Source: Portulaca oleracea (lineage: Eukaryota; Streptophyta; Magnoliopsida; Caryophyllales; Portulacaceae). Taken from it: a DNA stretch of 64,000 bases. The notes below the pieces were generated by a model. It was not told where the DNA came from, ran no database searches, and saw only the letters and a program-made list of their open reading frames with translations. The DNA is taken from the NCBI GenBank assembly GCA_029582165.1, contig CM055877.1, forward strand, positions 24,488,355 through 24,552,354, written 5' to 3'. Position 1 is the stretch's first letter; the number at the start of each line of letters is the position of its first letter. The translations under genes and the position numbers were made by a program. Below, piece after piece: positions 54,586 through 64,000 of the stretch.

Positions 54586-55373
54586 TCAAGCGGTAAACAT
54601 CACATACCGCTGCCTGGATTCCTGTTTGAGACCACATGTGCTGTTTGAGACTGCCTCTGCAGTTCTCGTCACTGTAGTAGACCCCTGTAGGATGTATAAG
54701 CTGCCCTTCCTGACTCTCTTCATCCGAGCTATGGAACCCCTGCGCGCTTTTGGGACACCATCTTCTGTTTTGTACCTACAACTGTTAACCTCAAGAGTAC
54801 CCAAAGACATCAAATTGCACATTATCTTAGGAATTTTACGAACCTCTTTCAGGGTTCTACCACCATCCTTAACACAAAACCCCTCTGCATATGAACCGAA
54901 CTCAACACAGTTTGCAGTACTAGTTTTAGTGCGGCTATCCTTACTACCCTGCTCCTGGTCTTTCAGATTTCTCCAACAGTCACTCTCTGCATGGCCCTTC
55001 TTGTGCACCCAATCTTCAGTATACCGTGCCGGTCTCCTGATCTCCCTCCTGGGACGATCCCTTGCCATGCGCGGTTCTTCCTCCACCTGAGGAACATCAG
55101 GGTCATCAACCTGAACTATTTGAGCATCAACGGCTTGCTCCTGACTACAGATTCCGATGGCTCCACCTTGAGCTCAACCTGCTCCAGCTCGAACTCAGCC
55201 TACTCTGGCTTTCTTTCTGTATCCTTTTTAAAGTTCTCATCGCTCATCACTTCCTCAGTCTTCGTGTAGGGATACTCAACATCCCTTACCCCGTGCTGAA
55301 TCAGGACCGCCTTCAACTGCAGTCTCCCTGTTCCCTCGAATTTTGGAATTTCGCACTTCGTGATTGAAGCCAT
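54586..55373 (-). pseudogene. Copia gag-pol scraps in the composite element
   Basis: From ATG at 55371-55373 it reads MASITKCEIPKFEGTGRLQL and KAVLIQHGVRDVEYPYTKTE, then a stop at about 55200. A second frame (54586-55086) has a half zinc knuckle (KKGHAESDCWRN), then CNLMSLGTLEVNS and ARMKRVRKGSLYILQGSTTV, a region just before integrase in Copia. Large deletions removed most of gag, protease, integrase and RT. It is not functional. Confidence 0.8.
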
Positions 55374-55381
55374 CTCCCCTT

Positions 55382-55441
55382 GCTCTAATACCACTTGTTA
55401 GGCTCAGATACCCCTTGTGAGGCTCTGATGCCACTTGTTAA
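55382..55441 (-). promoter_or_regulatory. Triplicated primer-binding-site repeat (3 x 20 bp)
   Basis: Three adjacent units are GCTCTAATACCACTTGTTAG (55382), GCTCAGATACCCCTTGTGAG (55402) and GCTCTGATGCCACTTGTTAA (55422). On the minus strand each reads as LTR end, AG, then a variant of TGGTATCAGAGC. Only the last unit abuts the LTR at 55436. Confidence 0.9.
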
Positions 55442-55993
55442 AGAAAAATATAGTAGCTAGGTAATAGCGGAAGCGAAATAAATAAATTGAATTGAGATGG
55501 CGGAAATTAGGACAAAATTCAGGAACAAAATAAGAGAGCGATACAAGAACATAACCACAAGGTTTACGTGGGAAACCGAAAAACTCGGAGAAAAACCCAC
55601 GGACGGCGACAGCCTGAAAACAATCCACTATGAGAAAGGAGGAGTACAATCATATCACTATCACAGGATGTGATGCAATCCACAACAGAGGAGATTACTA
55701 TCACAATCTCTCTCACTCACAACTCACAATCTTTCTCTCTCGAGATACAATTGAGATCGAAAATATTGGTGAGACCTTTTTCCCTCTCAATATTTTCTCC
55801 CTTGCTCTGACTCTCTATAACTCGATCATTGTTCGCCGTGCTCGACGACGCCGTGTGCCCTGCGGCGTGCGACCGTGATTATGGTGGAGATACAAGTATA
55901 ATATTTATACTAATGGTGAGAGAAGGAAACTAGGTTAAATTAAAAATAACCTAAATAATAAAAAGGATAGACCCGCCGCAGCCAAAAGTCGAC
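55436..55993 (-). repeat. LTR of the composite element (outer U3 missing)
   Basis: Matches 53703-54200 closely up to GCCAAAAGTCG, then stops. U3 and its inverted repeats are absent. Confidence 0.8.
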
Positions 55994-57197
55994 CAAGAAG
56001 TCTGCGGCAGTCTATGGGATATATTCACTTGGAAATGCGTGCATTGGGCAACACAAACCATATAATCAAGCTCCAATGATTAATTTCAATGGGGAAAAAC
56101 AAATACCTGAGATGAGATACGTGGATGGATTGTCTATCATGATCCCACATTATTAGTCCTTGCTACTACTGTCCAATATTGCATCTAAGATTTATAAATT
56201 ATGAGTGTTTGTTTTTTTTTAAAATTTATGTACAAATTATATTTAAAAATCAACCCGAAAAAAATAAAGCAGGTACTTCATTCGGTGACGACAAGAGTGA
56301 TGCATTCACGATGTTTGATCATATTCGTGCATTTTGTACACATGTGTTGCATGTTGTTATATTTTAATTTGGCTCTAATTATTCAAATAAATATTTCCTT
56401 ATGTACATGCGTGGAAATCGCAAAATATATATGTTACACATTTCTAAATTTATGTTATTTCAGTGTTATTTGTATTTATCACATATTAAATTTCCAAATT
56501 GCCTTGTGAGACACAATATCATCCATCTAATTTCAAAAATACATATGATACAAATTAAATGTTGACAAATGGTTCGAAAACTCATGCCACTATATCTTTA
56601 ATTTAGTGAAACATTTAAGTATTTAAAAGGGTAAGATTCCAATACATCGACAGGTCTGGAATTTAAGTACATAGCAAGGAGATCAAAATCGATCGATTTT
56701 ATGAAGCATAATATTTACTTTTCAACTCCATTAAAAACATAGTTACTTTTGAGGCCTTGTGAGACTTGTATATATATTTAACAACTTTCTATTTAATGTT
56801 GGTGATAACTCACATTTTTGTCAATTTAAGTTTGACAAATTGAACATTTGCATAAAAACAGGACATAAAAATTTTTCTTAATTGCGAATTACAACAATTT
56901 GGTCATACCTTAAAGTAATTAGATCCAAATATAACATGAATTTTAAACTATTTAAAATCACAGTTTATTCTTTTCTTGGTTGTGACTAATTAAACACATA
57001 CACGCACCCACCCACACATCCCAACAAACACCGGTTTTTTGCATTTTGGACCCTGAAATTTAGGGTAATTTATTTTCTGAACTGTTGGTTTTATTATTTA
57101 TTTTTTGGACCCTAAAGTTTATGGGTTGAATAAAAAAAGACCTTAAAGTTTGTAGGTTGAAAAAAAAAGGCTCGTATATTGTTTTTCTTTTTCTTCC
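55990..57197 (+). repeat. Repeat R, copy 2, middle piece
   Basis: Matches 32180-33370, including the short conserved frame (to 56155) and the left arm of the foldback element from about 57033. It is cut at 57198 by a Copia element. Confidence 0.8.
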
Positions 57198-57441
57198 TAT
57201 TGGAGTATATATGTATTTTAGGTTGTATTTTGTATTTTGTCTTCTTTATTTTCTTTGGGTTCTTTGGGTCGTGTGTTTTGGCCCAGTAGGTTTTAGGGTT
57301 GTTGTTTGTTATTAAATCCTTTCCTTCATTTGTTGGAAGTATCAAGCAGAGAGTTGTAATCTCTCTCCCAGCTTCAATTCAATCAGCAAACCCCTTTCTA
57401 TCCTTTCTCCTTTCTAGGGTTTTGCATCTCAAAATCTTTCA
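57198..57441 (+). repeat. 5' LTR of the Copia element
   Basis: 244 bp; begins TA instead of the usual TG in both LTRs, so the change predates the insertion. Confidence 0.95.
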
Positions 57442-57584
57442 TGGTACCAGAGCGAAGAAGATCCTAGTTCTCCCTTCTTCGTTTTCATCATTCCTGCTTC
57501 AACCTTTCTTCGCCTTTCCCATTCAGTCTTTTTTCTTCATTCTTCACCTTCGTTGCTTCGTCCTTTCTTCAGTTCTTCCACAAA

Positions 57585-58340
57585 ATGGGTGATTCAAAGC
57601 CGACGGTCGTAGATCCGTCCGACCCACTCTTTATTCATCCCTTCGACCACCCAGGTCAGTCTTTAGTCGCTGAACCTTTTGGAGGTGAAGAGTTCGAAAA
57701 TTGGAAAAGGACAGCAACCATTGCGCTTTTGGCCAAGAACAAATTCGTTTTTGTCAAAGGCACCTGCCAACAACCCAAGGATGATTCGCCATTGTTACCT
57801 CTTTGGAAGCGATGTCAGCACATGGTTATTTCTTGGCTGCTCAACACTCTGGACAAGAACGTCCGAGAGAGTGTTCTTTACGCTGAAACCCCAAAAATGA
57901 TGTGGGATGAACTAAATCAACGCTACGGACAGTCAGATAAAGCCAAGATGTTCCAACTACATCAGTCCATAAGCAATATCGCCCAAGATAATCTTGATAC
58001 TGCTGGGTATTTCAACCGATGCAAGAAGATCTGGGATGAGTTTCAATTGGTAGGCAGTCTACCACGCTGTGCATGCGGAAAGTGTCAGTGCGACCCCATC
58101 AAGATCAATGATGCCTGGCACAAATATTTTGAGGACCAGAAGGTAATCTGATATTTGATGGGGTTAAATGAGAGTTACACTTCCCTAAGAGGAAGCATAC
58201 TGATAATGAAGCATTTTCCAACTATCGGTCAAGTATACGGCATGCTTCTTCAAGAAGAGAGACAAAGAAATGTCAAGTACACCTCCAATTTCCTTACTGA
58301 AAGCGCCTCTTTTCAAGCATCAGCACCTGGACACAATTAA
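57585..58340 (+). pseudogene. Copia gag (nearly intact)
   Basis: An ATG at 57585 starts MGDSKPTVVDPSDPLFIHPF, then GGEEFENWKRTATIALLAKN, ESVLYAETPKMMWDELNQRY, AKMFQLHQSISNIAQDNLDT, CACGKCQCDP, and a stop at 58149-58151. The frame continues as LNESYTSLRGSILIMKHFPT to a stop near 58338. Only one stop separates a normal-looking gag core from its C-terminus. It is the same family as the gag at 11317. Confidence 0.9.
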
Positions 58341-58441
58341 TGGTAACTAAAAATGACATAAACAGGGCATAAATATTTCCTCACTATAGTAGACGACTTC
58401 TCTAGGAGCACCTGGACACAATTAATGGTAACTAAAAATGA
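58322..58441 (+). repeat. 35-bp direct duplication at the deletion junction
   Basis: AGCACCTGGACACAATTAAT plus GGTAACTAAAAATGA occurs at 58322-58356 and 58407-58441. The second copy is in frame in integrase (TWTQLMVTKN); the first follows gag directly. Confidence 0.95.
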
Positions 58442-59888
58442 GAGTTTATCTTTTATAAAATCTTTTGTAGAAATGGTTCACACTTACTTTGGGAAGCATA
58501 TCAAAATCATAAGATCAGATAATGCTCTTGAATTAGGATTGAGTCATGAAGCTAAGATTTTCTTTTCTCAAAAAGGGATTTTACATCAAACTAGTTGTGT
58601 TCAGACCCCCCAACAAAATGGAGTAGTAGAAAGAAAACATAAACACCTTTTAGAGGTTAGTCGTGCCTTGTTATTTCAGTCGCATTTACCTATTAAATTT
58701 TGGGGAGAGTGTTTAATGACGGCCACTTATTTGATAAATAGGCTACCTAGTTCAGTACTTAATTACAAAACCCCTTTTGAGATATTACATAAAAAAACAC
58801 CAAACTTGTGTCATTTAAGAGTTTTTGGATGTTTGTGTTATGTCTCCGCTTTAAAGGAAGGACGAACCAAGTTTCAACCTAGAGCTACACCTTGTGTTTT
58901 TCTTGGGTACCCTATGGGAAAGAAGGCTTATAAAGTGATGGACATCAATACTAAAAAGTTTATGGTGACTAGGGACATCAAATTTGTAGAGAATGTTTAC
59001 CCTTTCTCTACCTCTTTTAACAAAAACCAACCAAAACCTGTCACAACACATCAAAATACTGAATTCTGTTATTCTGATGACTTATGTAACAATGAACAAA
59101 CTGTTTTGCCCATCAACCAAGGTGCTGTTGGTACTGAGGAAGCTCTTGTATTACATGATAATCCTAATAACACTATTGTTGAGAACATTGGTCAAGAAAA
59201 CCAAGAAGTTCCCTTAAGGAGGTCTAGTAGGGTTCATAAACTCCCCACTTACCTGGAGGATTATTCTATGTTGTCTAATAGTGAAGAAACTGATAACCTT
59301 TGTCTTTCTACTTGTACTAATCTCACTCTTGAACCTTTTGAATGTGATTCTTTTGCCTTACATAGTGATAGCAAATCCCTCTTGGAACATTTAAACTACC
59401 ATGAACCCAATTCTTATTCTGAGGCTTCTCTTCACCCTGGGTGGAGGGAGGCTATGGATAAAGAACTTCAAGCTTTAGACCTAAACAATACTTGGGACAT
59501 AGTTCCCTTACCCCCAACAAAGAAACCTATAGGGTACAAGTGGGTCTATAAAATTAAACATAAGGGGGATGGAACTATTGAAAGGCTAAAAGCCAGATTG
59601 GCTGTTCAAGGTTTCACCCAAAAAGAGGGCATAGATTACACAGAAACGTTTTCCCATGTTGTTAAAATGACTACCATTAGAACCCTTATGAGTGTTGCTG
59701 TCAAAAGGGAATGGATTTTGAATCAATTGGATGTAAATAATGCTTTTTTACATGGCGATTTAAATGAGGAAATCTATATGAAATTACCTCCTGGCATCTC
59801 CACTAATGTTGATAATCCGGTTTGTAAGTTGAACAAGTCCCTTTATGGTCTAAAACAATCATCTAGACAATGGTATGCCAAGTTAGCT
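58357..59888 (+). pseudogene. Copia integrase core and start of reverse transcriptase
   Basis: After a deletion the frame reads HKYFLTIVDDFSR, then IKIIRSDNALELGLSHEAKI and TPQQNGVVERKHKHLLEVSR (D and E of the integrase triad), VFGCLCYVSALKEGRTKFQP and VFLGYPMGKKAYKVMD. RT then begins at GYKWVYKIKHKGDGTIERLK, ETFSHVVKMTTIRTL, LDVNNAFLHGDLNEEIYMKL and LNKSLYGLKQSSRQWYAKLA, ending in a stop at 59889. The integrase zinc region and protease are missing. Confidence 0.9.
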
Positions 59889-60931
59889 TAAACTCTTTAT
59901 GCAAGAAAATATCATCACTCGGAAGATGATTATTATCTTTTTTGCAAAAGAAAAGGTTCCTTGGTTACTTTCTTAGCTGTTTATGTGGATGATATTCTTT
60001 TAACCGGAAATGATGTTGATGAGATACAAAGTATCAAGAAGCACCTTGACAAGGTCTTCAGGATTAAAGATTTGGGAGATGTTAATTATTTCTTGGGGAT
60101 TGAAGTCCTTAAGACAGCACAAGGTCTGTTATTAACTCAGCAAAAATTCGCCAAGGATCTTATTTGTGAGTTTGGTTGTGACACTGCTACCACGGTTGTT
60201 ACTCCTCTTGAAGCCAACAACAAATTGACTCTTACTTCAGGGAAGCTCTTGATAACCCTACTTTATATAGGCATCTAATTGGAAAATTAAATTTTCTTAC
60301 TCATACTAGGCCTGATCTTTGTTTTGCAGTACAGCATTTGAGCCAGTTTATGCAAAACCCACGTACTTCACATTTCCAGGCTGCCTTACATGTATTACGC
60401 TATTTAAAGGGAAGTGTTTCTATAGGCATTTTGTTGAATAATGACCCATCTATGGATTTGTTAGCCTATTGTGATTCTGATTGGGCGTCGTGTCCTCACT
60501 CTCGTAGGTCTGTTAGCGGGTTTGTCGTGTTTCTTGGGAAGACCTTGATATCTTGGAAGTCCAAGAAACAACAGTCAGTTAGCCTTTCTTCTGCAGAAGC
60601 GGAGTATAGGAGCATGAGGAGGCTTGTGGCAAAGTTGGCGTGGCTAAGCAGGCTTTTACATGAGCTAACAGTTGAAGATGTTATACCTATTCCCGTGAAA
60701 TGTGATAATCAAGCCGTCATTTACATAGCACGCAATCCAGTTTATCATGAACGAACGAAACATATAGAGCTGGATTGTCACTTCATTCGGGAGAAGTTAC
60801 TGCAGGGGCTCGTCAAGCTGTCTTATGTACCCACTAGGCATCAGCTTGCTGATCTCCTTACTAAGCCCTTAACTGGTATTCAACATATTGCTATCTTAGA
60901 CAAATTGGGGATTTCCCAATCTCCAATTTGA
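59889..60931 (+). pseudogene. Copia reverse transcriptase and RNase H
   Basis: After the stop it continues TLYARKYHHSEDDYYLFCKR, LAVYVDDILLTGND, KVFRIKDLGDVNYFLGIEVL, then a frameshift near 60245, [98 protein letters not shown], and ends [11 protein letters not shown]. The YVDD and the RNase H acidic residues are intact. Only a few lesions break the frame. Confidence 0.9.
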
Positions 60932-60938
60932 GGGGGGG

Positions 60939-61182
60939 TATTGGAGTATATATGTATTTTAGGTTGTATTTTGTATTTTATCTTCTTTATTTTCTTTGGG
61001 TTCTTTGGGCCGTGTGTTTTGGCCCAGTAGGTTTTAGGGTTGTTGTTTGTTATTAAATCCTTTCCTTCGTTTGTTGGAAGTATCAAGCAGAGAGGTGTAA
61101 TCTCTCTCCCAGCTTCAATTCAATCAGCAAACCCCTTGCTATCCTTTCTCCTTTCTAGGGTTTTGCATCTCAAAATCTTTCA
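60939..61182 (+). repeat. 3' LTR of the Copia element
   Basis: 244 bp, after the PPT; CTTCC duplication follows. Confidence 0.95.
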
Positions 61183-61187
61183 CTTCC

Positions 61188-61399
61188 CATGTTTGAATTT
61201 ATCTCTTGATTAGTGTCAAACTTCAGGATTAAGGTTAAAACTAACATTAAAGCTATAATACACCTTGCTTATTCATGGCGGAACTAATTAGACCCTGGTT
61301 ATACTTCAGGGTGTAATTAGTTCCGACATGAATAACCCTGGTTATACTTCAGGGTGTAATTAGTTCCGACATAAATAAGAGAGGTGTATTGCAAGTTTA
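61188..61399 (+). repeat. Repeat R, copy 2, right piece (foldback centre)
   Basis: Matches 33376-33553: the inner left arm, the centre and the start of the right arm of the foldback. It ends at GCAAGTTTAA. A 43-bp unit at the centre (ACCCTGGTTATACTTCAGGG ...) is tandemly doubled at 61292 and 61335, which does not occur in copy 1. The outer right arm is missing, so the hairpin is destroyed in this copy. Confidence 0.8.
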
Positions 61400-61560
61400 A
61401 ACACACGCGAATGCGCTTTGGGTTTGAAGCGTGGATGCTACAAAGGCCCCTTCACCTTGCACAAATGAATATGGGGGGTGCTGAGATTCGAACCTGAGAC
61501 CTCTTGCTCAGGTCTGGCTCTGATACCAAGTGGAGTCATCTCAACCAAAATTTTAAACTA
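61400..61560 (-). mobile_element. SINE-like fragment
   Basis: The minus strand has TTGGTATCAGAGCCAGACC, then 20 nt further GGTTCGAATCTCAGCACCCC, which fit pol III A and B boxes of a tRNA-derived SINE, followed by ATATTCATTTGTGCAAGGTG. It starts directly at the broken end of repeat R. The TGGTATCAGAGC could also be an LTR primer site, but the nearby B box favours a SINE. Confidence 0.5.
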
Positions 61561-61862
61561 ATGGTTGAAGCTCCAAGAATGATTTTATACTCTAACAATA
61601 CTATCATAAGATTCTAATGTTATAATTTTTGGATAAAAAATTAAGTAAGAAATTATCAGTTAAAGAAAAACATCCTAAATCATACAACATTTATTACATG
61701 ACAGTCATAATGGAAAGGAGAGAGTACTATGCAAATTAAAGTTTGCTCTTAGAGTAAGGAAGGGCAGTAAAATTAAATCTTTGGTCAGCAATATATATAT
61801 ATATATATATATACATCTTAATTATTTAAAACTGAACCTACTTACATAATGTTATAATCAAT
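61561..61862. other. AT-rich spacer
   Basis: No gene. A (TA)n microsatellite lies at about 61790-61812. Confidence 0.6.
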
Positions 61863-62229
61863 AATATGATGATAACTAAGCTAAAATATACTTGCCTAGT
61901 TTGGAAAGTACTACAGCTTTCACCTTATGGTTTATTCATAATAGACTCATTGGTATTGTAGTCTATGTCAATTTGTAAAAGAAACTAAAAACAAATAAGT
62001 AGTGCATTGTCAATGTGTGGAACTTGATATATAATTATAGCGTCGATTTAGGGATATGCAATTTTTGAATGTCATTTTATATTATAATGTATTAGACATG
62101 AGCGGGGAAAAACAATGATGGATAATAAAAGATGAGAATTGATGAATTGGAAATAAAAATGGACGTGATGAATTTAGTAAATTAATGAGGCTGAGGCCGG
62201 AGGTGATGAAGTGTATAAATAGGATGTTG
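61863..62229 (+). promoter_or_regulatory. Orphan copy of the LTP-like gene promoter
   Basis: Matches 48344-48728 over 367 bp (about 95 percent by eye, plus two indels). The TATA box TATAAAT is at 62214-62220. The copy stops at AGGATGTTG, before the transcribed leader and coding region. No lipid-transfer coding sequence follows. A hAT-type end begins at the next base. Confidence 0.85.
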
Positions 62230-62440
62230 CAAGGGCGGATCCAACATGGGGTCACGTGACCCCGCTTTAGAAAAAAAAAAGAAAAATTGTTTGTAAAATT
62301 ATACAGGTTAATAAATATATATATACAACATGAAACAAGTATAAGGCACATAATATGTTTTAGTTGGGTGGCGCGCGTCCTCATCTACTCATTGAAGGCA
62401 AAATGAGGTTGTGTGTTCTAGACCTCTTGGTGTTAAGTCC
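62230..62440 (+). mobile_element. hAT-type transposon end
   Basis: CAAGGGCGGATCC at 62230 fits the hAT terminal repeat (CAGGGGCGGATC). It is followed by GGGGTCACGTGACCCC (62248-62263), an A-run, and a region (TTTTAGTTGGGTGGCGCGCG ... GGTTGTGTGTTCTAGACCTC) resembling sequence near the ends of dicot hAT elements. The 8 bases before it are GGATGTTG; I found no matching 8-bp duplication further right. The other end may be beyond the window. Confidence 0.6.
62248..62263. repeat. 16-nt perfect palindrome with a G-box core
   Basis: GGGGTCACGTGACCCC is fully self-complementary and contains CACGTG, the binding site of plant bZIP/bHLH factors. It lies 18 bp inside the hAT end and about 30 bp downstream of the orphan promoter TATA box. 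Confidence 0.9.
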
Positions 62441-63300
62441 AGTATTTCTTTTAAAAACTAAACCAAGCCTAGCGTTTTTTGGAGATTCTACATTTCTACC
62501 ATAGTTGAAATTTTTTTAAATTATGATAGTTGAAATATATAATTATCTTAAAATATACCTTTAAGAAAATTGAAATTAATATATATAGATTAAAGAACTT
62601 GTTAAAGTAATAAATTTTATTTGTTGAGATATAATTTTTTATAAAATTTAATATTTGAAGGATATTCTATCAGATTAATTTTTTTTCAACTATTCCAGTA
62701 TTGTTTTTAAAAACTAAACCAAGCCTAGAGTATTTCTTTTAAAAACTAAACCAAGCCTAGCGTTTTTTTGGAGATTCTACATTTCTACCATAGTTGAAAT
62801 TTTTTTTAAACTATGATAGTTGAAATATATAATTATCTTAAAATATACCTTTAAAAAAATTTAAATTAATATATATAGATTAAAGAACTTGTTAAAGTAA
62901 GTAATAAATTTTATTTGTTGAGATATAAGTTTTTATAAAATTTAATATTTGAAGGATATTCTATCAAAATTGATTTTTTTCAACTATTCCAGTATTTCTT
63001 TTAAAAACTAAACCAAGCCTAGCGTATTTCTTTTAAAAACTACACCAAGCCTAGCGTTTTTTTGGAGATTCTACATTTCTACAATAGTTGAAATTTTATT
63101 TAACTATGATAGTTGAAATATATAATTATCTTAAAATATACCTTTAAGAAAATTGAAATTAATATATATAGATTAAAGAACTTGTTAAAGTAAGTAATAA
63201 ATTTTATTTGTTGAGATATAATTTTTTATAAAATTTAATATTTGAAGGATATTCTATCAAAATTGATTTTTTTTTTCAATTATCATAGTTGAAAAGTGTA
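62441..63300 (+). repeat. Tandem repeat, three copies of about 290 bp
   Basis: The phrase GGAGATTCTACATTTCTACC starts at 62481, 62770 and 63064 (periods 289 and 294). Each unit has TTTTAAAAACTAAACCAAGC CTAGCG, an AT-rich middle (AATATATAATTATCTTAAAA) and GAAGGATATTCTATCA. In copies 2 and 3 the 33-bp header is itself doubled. No coding content. The third copy is followed by AT-rich sequence. Confidence 0.9.
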
Positions 63301-64000
63301 AGTATCATTAATTCTGTCATAAAAAAAATTAAAATTTTAGTATATTGATGAAAGTTAGTTATTACAATAGTTAATCCTATCTAGTGAGATATAAATCTTT
63401 TAATATACGTGATTTATTTTTGATAAATTAATGATTAATTATGAAATTTTCAAATGCCATAATTTTTTCTACTATGTTAGAATTTTCACTTTTTTTAATA
63501 AATAGAATCCCAGACGAATTTTTTAAAAATACTGTTATTACTTATTTTGAGGATGAGATCTTCGAAAAAAGACCAAATGATGACATCATAAAATAATTTC
63601 AACTCATGGCGTCTCGTCGAGGACAACTACCCAAAAGAGAATAGGAAATTGGATTCTAATAATCCTTACTTTTGCAAATTGGATGCCAATAATCCCTACT
63701 TTCAATTTGTATTCTGGTGGACCAAAAAAAAATTGTATTGTAGTGTGACAAAATCGAGAGTATACCCTAAATATCGTAGATTTTGTGTTGCATTTGATTC
63801 AAAACTTTTTTAACACTTTACTATGATTTTTAATGAATTTACAGCATTTCTCCCAATTTTTTTCAATTTTTTATGATTTTTTCAATTTTATTCCTTTTAA
63901 AAAATCATAATAATGGCTCGGAATCTCAAAAAAATAATTTAAAAAATGTTTTAGTAACTACACTTCATTACCTATTTGGGGGCAGGAACCAAAAAAATAA
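63301..64000. other. AT-rich end of window
   Basis: No gene seen. Poly(A/T) tracts and an ACTTTTGCAAATTGGATGCC / ATAATCCCTACTTTC phrase that repeats in short form near 63660-63690. Confidence 0.5.

Larger units (their letters stand above)
53669..55993 (-). mobile_element. Copia-type composite: LTR, deleted interior, partial LTR
   Basis: The LTR 53703-54487 (785 bp, TGTTGGGTTTTATGGCCC on the minus strand) and the partial LTR 55436-55993 share one family. The interior 54488-55435 keeps only scraps of gag and pol. PPT-like sequence (CCAAGGTGGAGTTT on the minus strand) lies next to 54487. PBS-like units stand to the left of both LTRs, so the array is an LTR-interior-LTR with a further LTR junction at the left. 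The right LTR lacks its outer ~300 bp (U3). It sits inside repeat R. Confidence 0.75.
57198..61182 (+). mobile_element. Copia element (3985 bp) with intact ends, deleted pol
   Basis: The 244-bp LTRs (57198-57441 and 60939-61182, about five differences) start TATTGGAG and end TTTCA. They are flanked by CTTCC duplications (57193-57197 and 61183-61187). PBS TGGTACCAGAGC is at 57442-57453. The PPT is TTTGAGGGGGGG at 60928-60938. Gag, integrase, RT and RNase H are present in order, but a deletion removes protease and the integrase zinc region, and stops and a frameshift break pol. It lies inside the left arm of the foldback in repeat R. Confidence 0.9.

Noticed and set aside
61400..61560. Possible LTR primer site (TGGTATCAGAGC)
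   Set aside because: No LTR end adjoins it, and a pol III B box lies nearby, so a SINE is more likely.
62441..63300. CRISPR-like array
   Set aside because: Plant DNA, with 290-bp near-identical units and no spacer pattern. It is an ordinary tandem repeat.

Overview
The window is plant nuclear DNA, almost certainly from a flowering plant and most likely a eudicot, in a transposon-dense, AT-rich region. The evidence is nested LTR retrotransposons with tRNA-iMet or tRNA-Asp primer binding sites, a plant L1-type LINE, Athila-type and Sirevirus-type elements, a hAT terminus, and one secreted eight-cysteine plant protein. I could not assign a species. Only one convincing intact host gene is visible, a small lipid-transfer-protein-like gene at 48845-49162. 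Almost everything else is mobile DNA in various states of decay.

Layout. 1-1523: end of a minus-strand LTR element. 2460-6840: a broken minus-strand LINE, split by a 2.2-kb non-autonomous LTR element (3300-5471) that carries a captured adenylate kinase gene fragment. 7080-9900: a 2.8-kb solo LTR with a perfect target-site duplication. 10198-12842: part of another LTR, then a decayed Copia element cut at 12843 by a minus-strand Ty3-type LTR fragment reaching about 15890. 15930-16696: a Copia-like 3' LTR with its polypurine tract. 16799-20392: a 3.6-kb solo LTR. 20650-29138: a complete but pol-less Athila element (target-site duplication ATATG). 29881-32130: LTR fragments. 32131-33870: repeat R, containing a 557-bp foldback element. 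33876-36315: a short Copia element with an internal inversion. 36932-45595: a full-length, decayed Sirevirus-like element with an extra 3' ORF. 45601-53582: the least repetitive stretch, holding the lipid-transfer-like gene. 53583-61399: a second copy of R, split by a tandem Copia-type composite (53669-55993) and by a complete Copia element (57198-61182). 61400-64000: a SINE-like piece, a copy of the lipid-transfer gene promoter without the gene, a hAT terminus, and a ~290-bp tandem repeat.

The most interesting observation is shared by several LTR families. At least four, probably five, LTRs of different sequence each carry an array of short GC-rich inverted repeats (6-10-nt arms, 1-4-nt centre) about 30-400 bp upstream of their TATA box. 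The units are CAACACGG-N-CCGTGTTG at 1161-1288 and 16036-16143, GTAGCG-GG-CGCTAC and GAGACCGTG-GT-CACGGTCTC in both Athila LTRs, GACGCT-GGT-AGCGTC near 54400, and CCATG-GCCG-CATGG near 10340-10420. The arm sequences differ but the architecture and position recur. In the first two arrays the unit spacing is 20, 21 or 50 bp. This looks like recurrent evolution of dimer-binding enhancer arrays or of RNA hairpins in U3. Other unusual structures are an inverted segment inside a Copia element, a tandemly triplicated primer-binding site, and a duplicated orphan promoter.

All calls come from reading the sequence by eye. Family names rest on motif recognition, and no database search was possible.
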